From Arthrobacter sp. MYb227 (GTDB taxonomy: Bacteria > Actinomycetota > Actinomycetes > Actinomycetales > Micrococcaceae), in assembly GCF_002975435.1 (NCBI RefSeq), contig NZ_PCPT01000012.1, forward strand, positions 1-64,000: a stretch of 64,000 nucleotides of DNA. The letters run 5' to 3'. Made by a program: the position numbers and the translations under genes. The stretch's first letter is position 1; each line of letters begins with the position of its first letter. Shown one piece after another: positions 44,653 to 53,354 of the stretch. The notes below the pieces were generated by a model. It had not been told where the DNA came from. It ran no database searches and saw only the letters and a list, made by a program, of their open reading frames with translations.

Positions 44653-45363
44653 TTAGCGACGATCGGAGGTGCGCATCAAATACCCAACGCCGCGCTTGGT
44701 CTGAATCAGCGATGGCCATTCAGGGCGTGAATCGATCTTGCGACGCAGATAAGAAATGTAGGACTCAACAATTGAGGCATCCCCATTGAAGTCGTACTCC
44801 CAGACATGGTCAAGGATCTGGGCCTTGGAAAGCACCCGGTTGGGGTTCATCATCAAGTAGCGCAGCAATTTGAATTCGGTGGGGGAAAGATCAATGACTT
44901 CTCCGGCACGGCGGACCTCGTGCGCGTCATCATCGAGTTCAAGGTCATCGACGCGGATTACCGCTGTATCTTCTTCGGCCGGCTGGGTACGGCGAAGCAC
45001 CGCACGGATGCGTGCAACAACTTCATCGAGGCTAAAAGGCTTGGTGACGTAGTCATCCCCGCCCACAGTCAGCCCGGTGACCTTGTCATCGGTGTCATCG
45101 CGAGCGGTGAGAAAGAGAACCGGGAAGTGTTTTCCGGCGGCACGCAGTCGGCGCGTGATGGTGAACCCGTCCATGTCCGGGAGCATGACATCGAGCACCG
45201 CTAAGTCGGGTGATTCTTTTTCAACTGCGGCCAAGGCTTCGCGCCCATTTGCCGCAGCTACAACCTCAAATCCTGCAAAGCGCAGGGAGGTGGAGAGCAA
45301 TTCGCGGATGTTTGGCTCGTCATCGACGACCAGCAGCTTGGCTTCGGGAGTCTTGGCATTCAT
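44653..45363 (-). CDS. OmpR/PhoB-family response regulator
   Basis: The 236-aa regulator has a receiver domain (acidic pocket DDE 14-16, phospho-Asp58 in AVLDVMLPDMDGF, Lys in VTKPFSLDEVV) and a C-terminal winged helix (about 130-236: LSPTEFKLLRYLMMNPNRVLSKAQILDHVW, TKRGVGYLMR). It is co-directional with and just upstream of the histidine kinase gene, so the two form a classic pair. The target genes are unknown. Confidence 0.92.
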   Translation of the reverse strand: MNAKTPEAKLLVVDDEPNIRELLSTSLRFAGFEVVAAANGREALAAVEKESPDLAVLDVMLPDMDGFTITRRLRAAGKHFPVLFLTARDDTDDKVTGLTVGGDDYVTKPFSLDEVVARIRAVLRRTQPAEEDTAVIRVDDLELDDDAHEVRRAGEVIDLSPTEFKLLRYLMMNPNRVLSKAQILDHVWEYDFNGDASIVESYISYLRRKIDSRPEWPSLIQTKRGVGYLMRTSDRR

Positions 45364-45472
45364 GGACTCTAGTTTGCAACCGTTGCCTGTAAGAATCCTG
45401 TGAGTACCTTGAGTGCGTGATCCATCCTGCCGGAATGCAACGGGTATGAATACTCACCCAATGGTGGGTGGG

Positions 45473-45700
45473 CTAGTTTTTGCGACGCTCACGAAAACTA
45501 AGAAATAAAATCACCATCAGCAAGATGAAGGCAAGGGGCAATCCGTAGAGCCCAATGGCAAGTACCGCTGGTGACAAGGCAACGGAAAGCGCGTATTGAA
45601 TCAAGATAATGGTTAGGGCTATAAGCGAAATAATGGCCAGCCCCCCGGCAATAAAGGTCAATGCGCGTTGGATCAGTGGGGTGTTTGCAGTGGTATTCAC
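45473..45700 (-). CDS. Small two-helix membrane protein
   Basis: About 75 residues contain two hydrophobic segments (FIAGGLAIISLIALTIILIQYAL and PAVLAIGLYGLPLAFILLMVILFLSF) and a basic end RERRKN. No family was recognised. The start is uncertain: GTG at 45700 sits right after AAGG with no spacer, GTG at 45736 has no ribosome site, and a leaderless message is possible. It is not in an obvious operon. Confidence 0.55.
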   Translation of the reverse strand: MNTTANTPLIQRALTFIAGGLAIISLIALTIILIQYALSVALSPAVLAIGLYGLPLAFILLMVILFLSFRERRKN

Positions 45701-45935
45701 CCTTATAACGCTACAGCCAGTAAGTTCCCTTGCCACAATGGCAGCTACACATCAGGTGGGCAGGCCCTAGGTCGTGAATGTCGTACCCTAGAAGAACAGA
45801 CTTGACCGTTCCAGGATTTCACCGTTGACCCTTAGATAAGGACCCGGGAACTTGGGATGGGAACTACCAGATGTGGACGTTGTGGGCGCGAGTCCCAGCG
45901 GTGCCCAAGCGATGTAAGAACGAGGTAAGCAAGAC

Positions 45936-46319
45936 GTGCCAACCGGCAAAGTGAAATGGTACGAACCCTCAAAGGGGTTCGGGTTCCTGGTAACTGACGA
46001 GGGTGAAGAGGTATACATCAATGCCTCCGCGCTGCCCGCTGGGGTGACCGAGCTGCGCGCGGGTACCCGCATGGAGTTTGGAATTGCCGAAGGACGCAAG
46101 GGCGCCCAAGCGCTGAGCGTACGTATTTTGGAAGCAGTACCATCGGTGGCTCGAGCCAAACGTAAGACCGCCGAAGACACAGCGATCCTGATCGAGGACC
46201 TCATCAAGGTCCTTGACTCGGTATCAAACGGGTTGCGCAAGGGGCGCTACCCGGAGAAATCCCACGGTGCAAAGGTAGCTTCAGTGCTACGCGCCGTGGC
46301 CGACGATCTGGATGCCTAA
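45936..46319 (+). CDS. Cold-shock domain protein with C-terminal extension
   Basis: The 127-aa protein has an N-terminal cold-shock domain (residues 1-66) with the RNA-binding face KGFGFLVTDEGEEVYINASAL. The C-terminal helical extension (about 67-127, AKRKTAEDTAILIEDLIKVLDSVSNGLRKGRYPEKS) is typical of the long actinobacterial form. The domain binds single-stranded nucleic acid. Start GTG with GAGGTAAG upstream. It is coupled to the DUF3027 gene. Confidence 0.9.
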   Translation: MPTGKVKWYEPSKGFGFLVTDEGEEVYINASALPAGVTELRAGTRMEFGIAEGRKGAQALSVRILEAVPSVARAKRKTAEDTAILIEDLIKVLDSVSNGLRKGRYPEKSHGAKVASVLRAVADDLDA

Positions 46320-46323
46320 AATC

Positions 46324-46809
46324 ATGGCCCGCAAACCAAAGCTTGACGAGACACTTGCAGCAGCAAAAGACCGTGCGCGCACAGCTCTGCTGGCAATCAC
46401 CGAGGATGCAACCATTGGCGAGCATGTCGATGTGATTTGTGATGGCGATCGGTTGGTAACGCACCGATTTGTTACGCTGCAGCCCGGTTACGAAGGCTGG
46501 TGCTGGTTTGCAACTCTGACACGCGTGCCGCGTGCTCAGGCCAAAGACATCACCGTGTGCGAGGTAGGAATCTTGCCCGGTGAAGATGCCTTGCTGGCTC
46601 CGGCTTGGGTTCCCTGGGCCGAACGGGTTCGCCCCGAGGAGTTGGATGCCGAGCGCGAAGCTCGCGAAGAGGCACTAAATGGCAGCACCGGAGAATCTGT
46701 AGCCGCACAGGAGCAAGACCTTGATGCGCCCGACACTACAGAAACCGGGGAAGCGGACGAAGCCGATGAACTTCTTGAATCCGCAGAACTTGAAGAAGGC
46801 AAAGGCTAA
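46324..46809 (+). CDS. DUF3027 protein
   Basis: The 161-aa protein has the actinobacterial DUF3027 pattern: EHVDVICDGDRLVTHRFVTLQPGYEGWCWFATLTRVPRA near residues 33-72 and GILPGEDALLAPAWVPWAERVRPEEL near 82-107. The remaining third is acidic and low in complexity. Function unknown. An ATG 4 codons earlier overlaps the cold-shock stop; either start implies translational coupling. The neighbourhood (csp - DUF3027) recurs in actinobacteria. Confidence 0.83.
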   Translation: MARKPKLDETLAAAKDRARTALLAITEDATIGEHVDVICDGDRLVTHRFVTLQPGYEGWCWFATLTRVPRAQAKDITVCEVGILPGEDALLAPAWVPWAERVRPEELDAEREAREEALNGSTGESVAAQEQDLDAPDTTETGEADEADELLESAELEEGKG

Positions 46810-46862
46810 GCCATATTGGAGACATGCGATTAGTCCACCGGTGGACTAGTCGACTATAGCTG

Positions 46863-46903
46863 GGTCGGGGCTTGCGATGAACTTTCATTCGTAAGCCCCG
46901 ACC
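46863..46903 (+). terminator. Terminator after DUF3027
   Basis: GGTCGGGGCTTGCGA pairs with TCGTAAGCCCCGACC (15 positions, one mismatch), followed by GCTTTATTTC. Confidence 0.8.
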
Positions 46904-46924
46904 GCTTTATTTCACCGTAAAACG

Positions 46925-46955
46925 AAGGGGATGGGAACACTGCTCCCATCCCCTT
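46925..46955 (-). terminator. Terminator of serC
   Basis: The 12-bp perfect stem AAGGGGATGGGA / TCCCATCCCCTT has a 7-nt loop and lies 58 nt past the serC stop. Confidence 0.7.
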
Positions 46956-47012
46956 TGAATCGTTGCCCTCCATGAAATATAGAACCCCTACGCGCAAGCG
47001 TGGAGGAGCTAG

Positions 47013-48134
47013 TTACTTGTTGGCAAGTACATACTCGATGCATTCGATGAGGGAAGAAACATCTGCCGGCTCGATTGAAACAAATGTTGCGATACGTAGC
47101 TGGTTGCGGCCTAGCTTGCGGTACGGCTCAACATCAACAACACCGTTGGCACGCAGGGTCTTGGCGATTGCAGCAGCATCGATAGAATCATCAAAATCGA
47201 TTGTTGCAATGACGTTTGAACGCTCTTCGGGGGCCACCACGTACGGGGTTGCGAAGCTCGAAGCCTCGGCCCAGTCGTAGATGCGGGATGCCGAGTCCTG
47301 GGTGCGTGCCGCGGCAAACGCGAGACCACCATTTGCGTTGAGCCACTGAACCTGTGCGTTCAGTGATACCAGCGTGGAGAGTGAAGGAGTGTTGTAGGTC
47401 TGGTTCAGACGTGAATTATCAATAGCTGTCTTCAGATTCAAGAAATCCGGGATCCAGCGATCGGAAGCAGCGATTTCCTCGGCGCGCGCAATTGCGGCGG
47501 GGGAGAAGAGCGCAATCCACAGTCCGCCATCGGATGCGAAGTTTTTCTGCGGGGCAAAGTAGTAAACATCTGCCTGTGAAACATCAACGTTCAATCCACC
47601 GGCTGCCGAGGTTGCATCAATAACAACAAGCGAATCGGCGTCCGCGCCCTCGACGCGGTGTACGGGTGCCGCAACACCGGTGGAAGTTTCATTCTGCGGC
47701 CAGGCGTAAACATCGACTCCTGCCTCGGCCACAGGTACCGGGTGGGTACCCGGAGCGGAGGTGATGATCGAGGACTCGGCTAGGAACGGTGCCTTATTGG
47801 TCGCAGCGGCGAACTTGGAACCAAACTCACCAAAAGAAAGATGCTGGGCCTTATTGCGGACAAGTCCGAAGGTTGCGATATCCCAGAAAGCAGTCGAGCC
47901 GCCAACACCAAGGACTACCTCGTAGTCTTCGGATGCATCGAAGAAAGTCTTCAGGCCCTCCTGGATGTCACGGACAAGGTTTTTCACGGGTGCCTGACGG
48001 TGTGAGGTGCCAAGCAACGCGCTGCCGGCCTCCACCAACGCCTGGACCTGTTCGGGGCGGACCTTTGAAGGACCGGCACCAAAGCGCCCGTCTACTGGCA
48101 GGAGGTTTTCTGGAATGGTCAGGCCGGTGCTCAT
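47013..48134 (-). CDS. serC: Phosphoserine aminotransferase
   Basis: The 373-aa PLP enzyme of aminotransferase class V forms phosphoserine from 3-phosphohydroxypyruvate in serine (and pyridoxal) biosynthesis. The PLP lysine is Lys197 in YYFAPQKNFASDGG. Family marks are FGAGPSKVRPEQVQAL near 18, GTSHRQAPVKNLV near 42, VVLGVGGSTAFWD near 73, VVIDATSAAGG near 170. Length and sequence fit the Mycobacterium-type SerC. ATG at 48134 follows GAGGAGC; longer frames to 48218 lack support. It is divergent from ideR. Confidence 0.93.
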   Translation of the reverse strand: MSTGLTIPENLLPVDGRFGAGPSKVRPEQVQALVEAGSALLGTSHRQAPVKNLVRDIQEGLKTFFDASEDYEVVLGVGGSTAFWDIATFGLVRNKAQHLSFGEFGSKFAAATNKAPFLAESSIITSAPGTHPVPVAEAGVDVYAWPQNETSTGVAAPVHRVEGADADSLVVIDATSAAGGLNVDVSQADVYYFAPQKNFASDGGLWIALFSPAAIARAEEIAASDRWIPDFLNLKTAIDNSRLNQTYNTPSLSTLVSLNAQVQWLNANGGLAFAAARTQDSASRIYDWAEASSFATPYVVAPEERSNVIATIDFDDSIDAAAIAKTLRANGVVDVEPYRKLGRNQLRIATFVSIEPADVSSLIECIEYVLANK

Positions 48135-48431
48135 GTTGCTCCTCATAAAAGGCTTAGGTTCACTCATCGGGCATGCCGACGCGCTGGAGGGGAGTTGCGC
48201 GGGATGCCGGTAGAACAATAATCCCGCATCAGGTCACCAATTGCGCAAAAACAAGACGTCATTATTAACGTCAGTTGGCTGATAAGCAGGGCAAAAAGCA
48301 TGCCAAAGCGATGGAACACACAGTGCTGCGTCGGGGTGAGGTAACAACGTGTCGGGTACCTCACTGCGCTGCGGGTAGAGTGGAGAAGGTAGTAAATCCG
48401 TGTTAAACCAACCCTTGCAGGAGCGGCAGAC

Positions 48432-49130
48432 GTGTCAGACCTGATCGATACAACCGAAATGTACTTGCGCACCATTTTGGAGCTCGAAGAGGAAGAAATC
48501 ACTGCACTTCGTGCCCGCATTGCCGAACGTTTGGGACATTCGGGTCCCACAGTTTCGCAAACCATTGCTCGCATGGAGCGTGATGGACTTGTTGTTGTAA
48601 CAACGGACCGTCACCTTGAACTCACGGTACGAGGCCGCGAAGTTGCCACCGGAGTGATGCGTAAGCACCGTCTTGCCGAACGTCTGCTTGCAGATGTTAT
48701 CGGTCTTGATTGGGAGTATGTGCACGATGAAGCATGCCGTTGGGAACACGTGATGAGTGAACGCGTGGAGCAACGTTTGTACAAGCTTCTGGGTCAGCCC
48801 TCGGTTTCTCCCTACGGAAATCCGATCCCCGGGCTTGAGGCTCTGGGAGGTCCGGAATTGTCCGAAATCAGCATTGGTGTTCAAAATCTCGATGCGGCGC
48901 TATTGGACGGTAATAGCGGTCCGGTACTCGTGGAGCGTCTTGCCGAGACCATCCAGGTGGATCCGGAACTGCTGGTGCAGCTCGATGAGGGCGGCATTCG
49001 CCCAGGAGCCCTAGTCACGCTGGAACGCGCCGAAGATTACGTGTTAGTCCGGGTTCAAGGCATCGAAGGAGCCCTGGAGCTTCCCACCGAAGTCAGCGCC
49101 CATGTATTTGTCCGACGCATGGATAGATAA
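48432..49130 (+). CDS. ideR: Iron-dependent regulator, DtxR/IdeR family
   Basis: The 232-aa repressor has an N-terminal winged helix (about 24-60, recognition helix HSGPTVSQTIARMERDGLV), a metal-binding dimerisation domain, and a C-terminal SH3-like domain. Every classical DtxR metal ligand is present at its usual number: Met10, His79, Glu83, His98, Cys102, Glu105 and His106. This supports Fe2+ sensing over the MntR-like Mn2+ form. It should repress iron uptake when iron is ample; the siderophore locus at 4105-7421 with the box at 5139 is a likely target. Start GTG with GGAGCGG upstream. Confidence 0.94.
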   Translation: MSDLIDTTEMYLRTILELEEEEITALRARIAERLGHSGPTVSQTIARMERDGLVVVTTDRHLELTVRGREVATGVMRKHRLAERLLADVIGLDWEYVHDEACRWEHVMSERVEQRLYKLLGQPSVSPYGNPIPGLEALGGPELSEISIGVQNLDAALLDGNSGPVLVERLAETIQVDPELLVQLDEGGIRPGALVTLERAEDYVLVRVQGIEGALELPTEVSAHVFVRRMDR

Positions 49131-49204
49131 CGGAATTGTAACTTTGGAGCAAAACCCGTAGGGTTTTTCTTTGGGTCATATATAGATGACCCGGTTCAGA
49201 TCTG

Positions 49205-49380
49205 GTTCGCATAACCTTACCGGCGGATTCTGAACTAAAGATCACCGGTAAGGGCGGAGGACCCATTCAACCGTTTCATGGTTCTAAACCATGGATCTCG
49301 GGGTGAAGCTGAGTCCGCCACTGTGGGCTCGGCCGAGTTAGTCTCATGACTCGAATCCGACAGCTAACTTCGCAGGCGAT
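49205..49380 (+). ncRNA. c-di-AMP riboswitch (ydaO-yuaA type), copy 1
   Basis: The leader of the M23 peptidase gene carries the core elements of the ydaO class. There is a long stem CCTTACCGG/CCGGTAAGG (49215-49253), GGAGGACCCA, a CATGGTT/AACCATG hairpin, GGGGTGAAGC, and the near-invariant 3' block CGAATCCGACAGCTAACTT with GCAGGCG ending 18 nt before the start. Binding of c-di-AMP usually turns off expression. This is strong pattern recognition; no covariance search was run. Confidence 0.9.
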
Positions 49381-49397
49381 ACATGAGAGGTTGTCTT

Positions 49398-50402
49398 TTG
49401 ACACAGCAGTACACATCCGGACGCCGCTGTGCGACCGGGCCCGTTGACGCTTCGCCACAGCCAGGCCCAATGGAACACATCGTCGACGCAGCGTTGGCTA
49501 GTGAAGCTCCTACCCGACGCAGCGGACGCCGCGCACTGCAGGTAGTTCCGGATCTGGCAACCGAAGCAACGTCAAGCTACACTGGACGCCGCTTTGAAGC
49601 TAGCCTGCGTTATGGCTCCGCCCCGGATCTTGCTGCAATCGCCGCAACCGAGATCCTCGAAGCACCAATTCAGCAGATTCCCACACCAAGTGTCGTGGTT
49701 GAGTCCGAAGAGTTGAACAATGTCTTGAAGTTCGCGCCACGTCCCAAGCGCACCAAGATGGGCTTCTCCCACAAGATTGCCGCTGTCGCAGCCGTTTCCG
49801 GTCTCGCTCTGGCAGCAGCCAGCCCGAGCCAGGACGTGGAAGATGCGCCCGTTGAATCAGAGCGCGTGGCTCAGTCGGTAGTTGTTGATGTCAAGGCCCC
49901 GGCCTCGGACGATCTGAAGATTGAGCGCGCCTCGGTAACCAGCAAGTTCACCAAGGAAGACAAACTGGCTTCCGTGATGACGGCAGCCGGGGGCGATGTC
50001 AATAAGATTCAAACTCCTGGATCCTTGTCACAGCCGCTGGATTCGGTTCGTCTGACCTCCGGCTACGGTCATCGCAAGAACCCGACGGGCCCTGGCTACA
50101 TGATTCACAACGGTCTTGATTACGGTGCCACGTGCGGAACCCCGGTCAAGGCAGTTGCCGCGGGAACCGTTGTACAGTCCGAATGGGCGGGACACTCCGG
50201 ACAGCGCGTGAAGGTCGATCACGGTAATGGCTTGGAGACAAGCTATAACCACAACTCGGCCCTGAAGGTCTCCGTTGGTCAGAAGGTTTCGCGAGGCGAA
50301 GTCCTTTCACTGGTGGGCACCACGGGTAACTCCACCGGCTGCCACCTGCACCTAGAAGTCATCGTTAACGGCAAGTGGGTTAACCCCGCCGGCTGGCTCT
50401 AA
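49398..50402 (+). CDS. M23 (LytM-type) metallopeptidase
   Basis: The 334-aa protein has an N-terminal basic/variable region, a hydrophobic segment (about 119-136, KIAAVAAVSGLALAAASP), a linker, and a C-terminal M23 domain with zinc ligands His237 and Asp241 (HNGLD) and HLH at 316-318, plus His285. It cleaves peptidoglycan cross-bridges. The TTG start has GAGAGG 7 nt upstream and matches the layout of the paralogous leader gene at 50704; an ATG 5 codons earlier overlaps that site. It is preceded by a c-di-AMP riboswitch. Confidence 0.9.
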   Translation: MTQQYTSGRRCATGPVDASPQPGPMEHIVDAALASEAPTRRSGRRALQVVPDLATEATSSYTGRRFEASLRYGSAPDLAAIAATEILEAPIQQIPTPSVVVESEELNNVLKFAPRPKRTKMGFSHKIAAVAAVSGLALAAASPSQDVEDAPVESERVAQSVVVDVKAPASDDLKIERASVTSKFTKEDKLASVMTAAGGDVNKIQTPGSLSQPLDSVRLTSGYGHRKNPTGPGYMIHNGLDYGATCGTPVKAVAAGTVVQSEWAGHSGQRVKVDHGNGLETSYNHNSALKVSVGQKVSRGEVLSLVGTTGNSTGCHLHLEVIVNGKWVNPAGWL

Positions 50403-50420
50403 ACGCCAGTTGTAACAAAG

Positions 50421-50453
50421 AATGTCACCAATCCGTGATCATAACGTGACATT
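50421..50453 (+). terminator. Hairpin between the two wall-hydrolase genes
   Basis: The 8-bp inverted repeat AATGTCAC / GTGACATT has a 17-nt loop, 19 nt past the M23 stop. The T-run is weak. It would partly separate the two riboswitch units. Confidence 0.5.
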
Positions 50454-50521
50454 TAGACTTGCTTCATATATTGTAGAAATGTAATCGGGACACAGCCCCG
50501 ATTACCGCCATGCGGAGTGCC

Positions 50522-50693
50522 GAGCACTGCCACCACATGGTGTCCGTTCAAAAATTTATGGCAGTGGCGGGGGACCCACCTTCCGGTTTTCGAAGTTAGA
50601 AAGCCTTGGGGTTAAGTGCCCGGACCCGCAAGGGGATCGGTTGCCGAGTGACTCCCACTCGAACCCGACAGCTCACCTCGTAGGCATCAGGAG
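50522..50693 (+). ncRNA. c-di-AMP riboswitch (ydaO-yuaA type), copy 2
   Basis: Same architecture as copy 1: a stem CACTGCCA/TGGCAGTG enclosing 25-30 nt, GGGGGACCCA, GGGGTTAAGTG, and the 3' block CGAACCCGACAGCTCACCTC with GTAGGCAT just before the start site. It lies in front of the NlpC/P60 gene, the most common target of this riboswitch class in actinobacteria. Confidence 0.92.
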
Positions 50694-50703
50694 AGGCAAC
50701 AAC

Positions 50704-51603
50704 GTGTCAACACGTCAAGTAGTAGGGCGCCACCGCGCGACCCCGGTTCGTACGAACCCCCTTGAATCGATTTCGAAGGCAGTTGCCTCGAACGCTGGAT
50801 CGGTTGGCCGTCAGGCAGCCGTTATCGCAGCAGCATCCGGCCTAGTGCTTACCCTGGGTGTCCCCGGGCAAGCGGCCGATCGCGAAGCGTCCTCGGTCCC
50901 TGTTGAAGGGCTTTCCGCAGAGCGCGTGGCAGTGAAGGCCGTTTCGGTCTCCGCCTCCCAGGTGAAGAACCTGGACATCGAACGCGCAGCGTTCACCTCC
51001 AAGCCGGCTCCGGCTCCGGTAGTCATTGCAGTTGCTAACGAGGTAACCCCGCGTAGTACCGCAGCACAGACTCGCACCACCCGCAGCGCAGCAACACAGA
51101 CTCGCAGCACTTCAACTTCCTCGAGCTCGGCTCGCACCACTACTTCGAACTCATCGAACGATGCCTTCGCACCGGTGACTCGCGCCAACCGCAACAGCGC
51201 ATCGACTTCGACAGCAACCAAGACGGCTGCACCGAAGAGCGACTCGGTTAACACTGCAAGCCTTTCGGGCATCGCGGCAACTGCTGCCAAGTACGTTGGC
51301 TCGCCCTACGTTTGGGGCGGAAACTCCCCCTCGGGTTGGGACTGCTCGGGCTTCGTCAAGTACGTATACGCCAAGCACGGCATCAATATTGCACGCGGCA
51401 CCTCCGCAATTCGTGGTTCGGGTCAGTTCGTTCGCACCAGCAGCCCGAAGCCTGGTGACTTGGTATTCCAGAACGGTGGCGGTCACGTAGGCATCTACCT
51501 CGGTGGTGGCAAGATGATCGGTGCACAGAACCCTAAGACGGGCACCATCATTCACAGCGTTTCACGCAACCCGCTCTTCGGCTACTACACCCTGGCCAAG
51601 TAA
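50704..51603 (+). CDS. NlpC/P60 (C40) cell-wall endopeptidase
   Basis: The 299-aa exported protein has a basic N-terminus, a hydrophobic stretch (about 38-56) and a long Ser/Thr-rich low-complexity linker. The C-terminal NlpC/P60 domain (188-299) has catalytic Cys214 in WDCSGFVKYVY and His261 in GGGHVGIYLGGG. It cleaves within peptidoglycan stem peptides (RipA class). The start is GTG with AGGAGAGG 8 nt upstream. A longer in-frame form from 50641 would overlap the riboswitch and was rejected. Confidence 0.92.
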   Translation: MSTRQVVGRHRATPVRTNPLESISKAVASNAGSVGRQAAVIAAASGLVLTLGVPGQAADREASSVPVEGLSAERVAVKAVSVSASQVKNLDIERAAFTSKPAPAPVVIAVANEVTPRSTAAQTRTTRSAATQTRSTSTSSSSARTTTSNSSNDAFAPVTRANRNSASTSTATKTAAPKSDSVNTASLSGIAATAAKYVGSPYVWGGNSPSGWDCSGFVKYVYAKHGINIARGTSAIRGSGQFVRTSSPKPGDLVFQNGGGHVGIYLGGGKMIGAQNPKTGTIIHSVSRNPLFGYYTLAK

Positions 51604-51615
51604 GCATTCTTTTTC

Positions 51616-51653
51616 AAAAACCCCGCCACCCCACTTGGGCTGGCGGGGTTTTT
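51616..51653 (+). terminator. Terminator of the NlpC/P60 gene
   Basis: AAAAACCCCGCCA pairs perfectly with TGGCGGGGTTTTT (13 bp, T-run included in the stem), 12 nt after the stop. Confidence 0.93.
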
Positions 51654-51893
51654 GCGTGCGCCGGCAATTTACCCAGCGACACCCAAAACGCAGAACAAAA
51701 AGCGCTCAAGAGTCAGCGAACAGAAATAATTCCCATGAAATTTGGACTAATTTAACCCAAAACCGCGCAGAATCCATAACTTTTGTCTTAGGCTACAACA
51801 AGGAGCCAAAGCTGAGAGCCATGTGCGCCGCGTGAGGGATTCCGTCATCAACGGGTCCCTCTCATGCGCCGGGTTGGATCTAAGGACGCGAGA

Positions 51894-52391
51894 ATGCGAA
51901 CCCTAGTACTGAATGCAGGATTTGAACCACTGGCGGTAGTGACCTTCCGCCGGGCACTGCTACTTGTCTTCACGGGAAAAGCCACGGTATTAGCCGCCGA
52001 CGAACGCGACCCGGTGATTGGGCCCAACCACATCATGCCGCGCCCCACGGTGATCCTCTTAACTCGTTATGTGCGCATTCCCTACGTCAAGAATGTTCAG
52101 GTTTCCCGCCGCGGAGTTTTGCGCAGGGACTCCCACCGATGCGCATATTGTGGACGCAACGCCAGCACCATCGATCACATTGTTCCGCGTTCTTTGGGCG
52201 GTGAAGACAGCTGGGAGAACCTCGTTGCGGCATGTCACGGATGCAATAGCCGCAAGGCGGATAGAACACTGGCACAGTTGGGATGGAAATTACGATTTGC
52301 CCCAAGCAAACCACGTGGCCCGCAATGGTTCATTACCGAACTTGACCGCCCAGCAGAAGCTTGGAGCCCATTTCTTCGGAGCGCAGCTTGA
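51894..52391 (+). CDS. HNH endonuclease family protein
   Basis: The 165-aa protein has an N-terminal about 75-residue segment typical of actinobacterial HNH proteins (MRTLVLNAGFEPLAVVTFRRALLLVFTGKA, RYVRIPYVKNVQVSRRGVLRRD). An HNH zinc domain follows: CAYCG, TIDHIVPRSLGGEDSWENLVAACHGCNSRKAD. This family occurs widely as a single chromosomal gene; a repair or processing role is possible but unproven. It does not look like a mobile homing enzyme. The following TTG start overlaps its stop. Confidence 0.85.
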   Translation: MRTLVLNAGFEPLAVVTFRRALLLVFTGKATVLAADERDPVIGPNHIMPRPTVILLTRYVRIPYVKNVQVSRRGVLRRDSHRCAYCGRNASTIDHIVPRSLGGEDSWENLVAACHGCNSRKADRTLAQLGWKLRFAPSKPRGPQWFITELDRPAEAWSPFLRSAA

Positions 52392-53059
52392 AATTTGATG
52401 CAATCATCGTTGCCGGTGGTCGGGGTTCACGCATGGGAGGCGTCAGCAAACCATTGCTCGAACACCACGGTGAAACGCTGCTTGAACATTCTTTGAACGC
52501 TGTGCATGAAGCGCAATGCATCGCGGTAGTCGGCGCCCACGCACTTGCCGAGGCTGTGGCACGCTACATGGAAAACGCACCAGAAACTCAGCGCGTGGTG
52601 ATCACCCGGGAATACCCAAGCTATGCCGGTCCCGCGGCGGCAGTGGCGGCAGGACGCGCAGCACTTGATGACGGACCGGATGAAGAAGAAGCCCAATGGC
52701 CGATCAGCTCCACGGATGTAACGGTGGTGCTCGCCTCGGACCTCTTGGACCCCGCCCCAGTCGTGGCACAGCTTCTTGCCATGGCGGGCACCTCCACGGC
52801 AAGAATCGATGCATGGGTGCCACAGGACGCAACAGGGAGACTGCAGACGCTTTCCTGCGCCATTAGGACCTCCGTGCTGCGTGAGGCCATCAAGGAAGCC
52901 TCCGCGGCTCATGGAAGTTTGGAAAATGCGTCGATGATGCGTCTACTTGCTACAGTGCAGATGGAACGCCTGAAACTTCCCGATGTTGATTTTAGCGATA
53001 TCGATACCCTCTCGGACGCCGGGAAACATGGAATCATCGTGCAAAGCGGTGAGCACTAA
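52388..53059 (+). CDS. MobA-like nucleotidyltransferase (molybdenum cofactor)
   Basis: The 223-aa protein is of the NTP_transf_3 family. The N-terminal nucleotide-binding motif IIVAGGRGSRMGGVSKPLLEHHG begins at residue 5, and VTVVLASDLLDPAPVV near 115 carries the metal-binding Asp. MobA attaches GMP to molybdopterin. The molybdenum genes next to it support that role. The TTG start overlaps the HNH stop, with GGAG 7 nt upstream. Confidence 0.82.
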   Translation: MKFDAIIVAGGRGSRMGGVSKPLLEHHGETLLEHSLNAVHEAQCIAVVGAHALAEAVARYMENAPETQRVVITREYPSYAGPAAAVAAGRAALDDGPDEEEAQWPISSTDVTVVLASDLLDPAPVVAQLLAMAGTSTARIDAWVPQDATGRLQTLSCAIRTSVLREAIKEASAAHGSLENASMMRLLATVQMERLKLPDVDFSDIDTLSDAGKHGIIVQSGEH

Positions 53060-53072
53060 AGGAGAAGAGAAT

Positions 53073-53354
53073 ATGCCTGCAGAACAACTCGAACCATGGG
53101 TCGGAGAAGTACTAGCCGCCTTCGAATTGAGCGATACGCAGGTAAATATCGATAAGGTGCTTTCCCTAGCCGGTGTTGTTGCCCATGGGGTACTGCGCCC
53201 GGCAGCGCCCCTGACCACCTTTATTTCCGGCTATGCGGCTGGACTAGCGGTGGGCCGCGGCCAGGCCACCGAACAGCACGCCATGGAATCTGCAGATGTT
53301 CTGGTCCGAGACGTGCTTAAAAAGCATCTAGCGGCAGATACGACCGGAGCGTAA
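53073..53354 (+). CDS. DUF6457 small protein in the molybdenum cluster
   Basis: The 93-aa helical protein (EPWVGEVLAAFELSDTQVNIDKVLSLAGVVAHGVLRPAAPLTTFISGYAAGLAVGRG) resembles DUF6457 proteins found beside moeA/mobA in actinobacteria. Function unknown. GGAGAAGAG precedes the ATG. Its stop is immediately followed by the moeA ATG, so it is translationally coupled to moeA. The tight linkage suggests a role in cofactor assembly or delivery. Confidence 0.72.
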   Translation: MPAEQLEPWVGEVLAAFELSDTQVNIDKVLSLAGVVAHGVLRPAAPLTTFISGYAAGLAVGRGQATEQHAMESADVLVRDVLKKHLAADTTGA

